This document shows, piece by piece, positions 42,606 through 44,423 of a DNA stretch of 44,423 nt. The stretch's first letter is position 1. Every line of letters starts with the position of its first letter. Under the pieces are notes generated by a model that was given only the letters and a program-made list of their open reading frames with translations, was not told the origin of the DNA and searched no databases. The stretch spans positions 1 to 44,423 of the forward strand of contig CAZJGG010000021.1 of assembly GCA_964545475.1 (NCBI GenBank), written 5' to 3'. The DNA is from CAZJGG01 sp964545475. Its GTDB lineage: Bacteria > Bacillota > Clostridia > Lachnospirales > JAISER01. The translations under genes and the position numbers were made by a program.

Positions 42606-44423
42606 TTAATTAACTTCAAAAACAAAACGGCGTGCGGCAGAAAAGCCTGCATTTGATGTAGCCTTTGTTCTTACAAAAACCGCTTGCTCATTTTCAATTT
42701 TCACATTCTTTACTTCGGCTCTGGAAACCGATTTCCATTTAGCAATTTTTGTGTTTAACAAGTCGTCTGTAGAGGCATCTTTGTCTACTACGGCATATTG
42801 TAATGTTTTAATGTTTACGCCCTCTCCCGGTTTAAAAGTAATGTCTGCTCCTTTTGCTCCTTGGCTAAAGGAAACGTCTACAACCGGCGCTTCCCCTGAA
42901 TAAATGACTTTTACACTTTTTCTAGCTTGTGAAGCAGGGTAATACTCATCTTCAATTTGTCTTATAAAAACGTATCGGCCAGCATTAGTAGGAAAGTCTT
43001 TTTCAATATATTTCGAGCCGTCTGTTTCTACAGGGCAGTTCCACCAGTATTCATCTTCTAAAGCTCCGTCGATTATATCAAGCTGAAATTGCAATTTATC
43101 ATATTTTTTGGCAAAAGTAAGGTTTGTAGTTCCTGCAACGCCGGAGGCGGTTGATTTTACGCTTGCGGACGGTGCTCTTGGTGGGGAAATATCCGCTTGC
43201 TTAACTGTATAAGTTTCAAGCACAGTCTCGGGTTTTTTGTATTCGGACACTTGTATTTCGTAGCCAGCCTTTGTAGATACACCTGAAACAGTGGGCTTTG
43301 AAAACCTTTTCCATGTCAATCTTTTATTAGGAATTTTAACGGCATACTGATAATTTTTCAAGTCCCCTTCAATGCTAAATGTAATATCAGAAGCGGCGGC
43401 TTTTTTAGCATTTGGGCTTACTTTTATAGGCGGATTTTTTAAAACAGGTGTTAATTCAATATTTGAATTAATGGTAAATTCGTAAGGGTTATCTTCTACC
43501 TTATCGCCGTTATTGTTAAGCCAATGGCTGAAAAGAAGACTGTCGGAGTCAGGAGTGGATAAAAGCTTAACCTTGCGCTGTGCAAAATCAAATTTCACTA
43601 AGTAAATTCTATTGTTTTCTGCGTTGTTTATATTATATGAATATTGGTCTGTCAGTTTTAAGCTTGTTAGCGGATTGTTATCGCATTCAAGAGTTTGCAA
43701 AGAAGAAAGCTCGGATACATTAATCTCTGTTAGTCCGTTGGATACGCATTTAAGCTCTTGCAAAGAAGAAAGCCCGGATAAATTAATTTCTGTTAGTCTG
43801 TTGTCGGAGCAGTTAAGCTCTTGCAAAGAAGAAGCCCCGGATACATTAAGCTTTGTTAAGATGTTGTAATTGCAGGCAAGTCTTTGCAAAGAAGAAAGCC
43901 CGGATGCATTAATCTCTGTTAATCTGTTTTCAACGCATCCAAGCTCTTTCAAAGAAGAGAGCCCAGATACATCAAGCGAATTTTCCAATCTTGCTCTACT
44001 TAAATTCAAACCAACAATTCTATTTGGGATTTCATCACCCCACGTTACAAAATTCCATGTTTCCGGCTTGTTTTTTTCAGCGCTTAAACCGTTGTTTTCA
44101 ATAATTGCGTTAATAACGGCAACATCGTTTTCACTCATCTGATATAAAACAGGTGTTATCTCAATGTTATGAAAAACAAAAAATTGGTAAGGGTTATCTT
44201 CTATCTTTTCGCCGTTATCGAGAAGCCAATGGCGGAAAGAATAACCCTCGTTAGGAGTAGATTGAAGGGTTACAAGCTTCTCTTGAAAATCGTACCCGTT
44301 TAATCTAATATTACTGTTCTCCCCATTGTTTATTTTATATGAATTTCCGTCAGACAGTTTTAAGCTTGTTAGAGGATTGTCATGGCATTGAAGCGTTTGC
44401 AAAGCAGAAAGCCCGGATACATT
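42606..44423 (-). CDS. Leucine-rich-repeat surface protein, 5' end outside the window
   Basis: Only the C-terminal 605 codons are present; the frame is open to the window edge, so no start can be given. From the edge inward: an LRR end (NVSGLSALQTLQCHDNPLTS), a beta-rich repeat with YSFRHWLLDNGEKIEDNPYQF, and a linker (NPLTSLKL, DVAVINAIIENNG). Six LRR units of about 23 residues (patterns like SSLQELNCSDNRLTEIN) follow, and then the same beta-rich repeat again (LLFSHWLNNNGDKVEDNPYEF). The last 270 residues are repetitive beta-sandwich-like segments (FTIEG-, LQYAV-type). No LPXTG or membrane anchor is seen at the end. It is probably a secreted or surface adhesin of the internalin-like kind. 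The terminator at 42564 follows. Confidence 0.85.
   Translation of the reverse strand, partial: NVSGLSALQTLQCHDNPLTSLKLSDGNSYKINNGENSNIRLNGYDFQEKLVTLQSTPNEGYSFRHWLLDNGEKIEDNPYQFFVFHNIEITPVLYQMSENDVAVINAIIENNGLSAEKNKPETWNFVTWGDEIPNRIVGLNLSRARLENSLDVSGLSSLKELGCVENRLTEINASGLSSLQRLACNYNILTKLNVSGASSLQELNCSDNRLTEINLSGLSSLQELKCVSNGLTEINVSELSSLQTLECDNNPLTSLKLTDQYSYNINNAENNRIYLVKFDFAQRKVKLLSTPDSDSLLFSHWLNNNGDKVEDNPYEFTINSNIELTPVLKNPPIKVSPNAKKAAASDITFSIEGDLKNYQYAVKIPNKRLTWKRFSKPTVSGVSTKAGYEIQVSEYKKPETVLETYTVKQADISPPRAPSASVKSTASGVAGTTNLTFAKKYDKLQFQLDIIDGALEDEYWWNCPVETDGSKYIEKDFPTNAGRYVFIRQIEDEYYPASQARKSVKVIYSGEAPVVDVSFSQGAKGADITFKPGEGVNIKTLQYAVVDKDASTDDLLNTKIAKWKSVSRAEVKNVKIENEQAVFVRTKATSNAGFSAARRFVFEVN

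Overview
The window is low-GC Gram-positive DNA, most likely from an anaerobic Clostridia-type Firmicute, perhaps near Lachnospirales. This rests on AT-rich spacers, strong AAGGAG-type ribosome sites, Firmicute-type RecU, unfused rpoB and rpoC, and abundant c-di-GMP signalling genes. The genus cannot be fixed from the sequence. No tRNA, rRNA, CRISPR array, phage module or transposase gene was recognised. A run of exactly 100 N (32672-32771) marks a draft-assembly gap inside a tandem repeat.

Layout. 1-8.7 kb (minus strand): a c-di-GMP block of a 1491-aa hybrid histidine kinase, an overlapping REC-HD-GYP regulator and a Cache-PAS-GGDEF cyclase. 9-11.2 kb (plus): an OmpR-type two-component pair whose kinase is interrupted by one in-frame stop. 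11.2-13.7 kb: a D-serine ammonia-lyase, then a decayed stretch holding several small palindromic mobile elements, a receiver-domain fragment and a broken HAD phosphatase. 14.1-23.4 kb (plus): rpoB, rpoC, a DHH phosphoesterase and birA, with no ribosomal-protein genes on either side. 23.4-26.8 kb: a small Cys-rich protein, a LysE exporter, a small membrane protein, a YbjQ protein and an asparagine synthetase with a degenerate glutaminase site. 26.9-30.8 kb (minus): a heterodimeric ABC exporter split by a nested pair of mobile elements. 30.9-33.7 kb: endonuclease IV, a divergent superoxide dismutase, the gapped tandem repeat and a DUF3786 protein. 33.7-38.2 kb: an EamA transporter, then a sugar/choline-type nucleotidyltransferase, a QueG-like protein, RecU and a GH26-like lipoprotein. 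38.2-44.4 kb (minus): Ppk1 and a Ppx/GppA protein in one coupled operon, a small stress-type protein and the 3' part of a leucine-rich-repeat surface protein.

The most notable signal is a set of non-autonomous palindromic elements (MITE-like) in at least four families. Two families share the 12-bp terminal repeat TACTCCTTAACC and duplicate TA. One 161-bp copy sits inside a 159-bp copy between the two ABC exporter genes. The outer terminal repeat, read outward, is GGTTAAGGAGTA and falls 6 nt before the downstream start codon, so the element itself now supplies the Shine-Dalgarno sequence. Removing both elements on paper restores a compact 14-nt junction with its own GGAG.

Other points are a 140-residue, very acidic C-terminal tail on RpoB, a perfect 10-bp-arm palindrome over the predicted rpoB -10 box, and loss of Cys2 in the asparagine synthetase.
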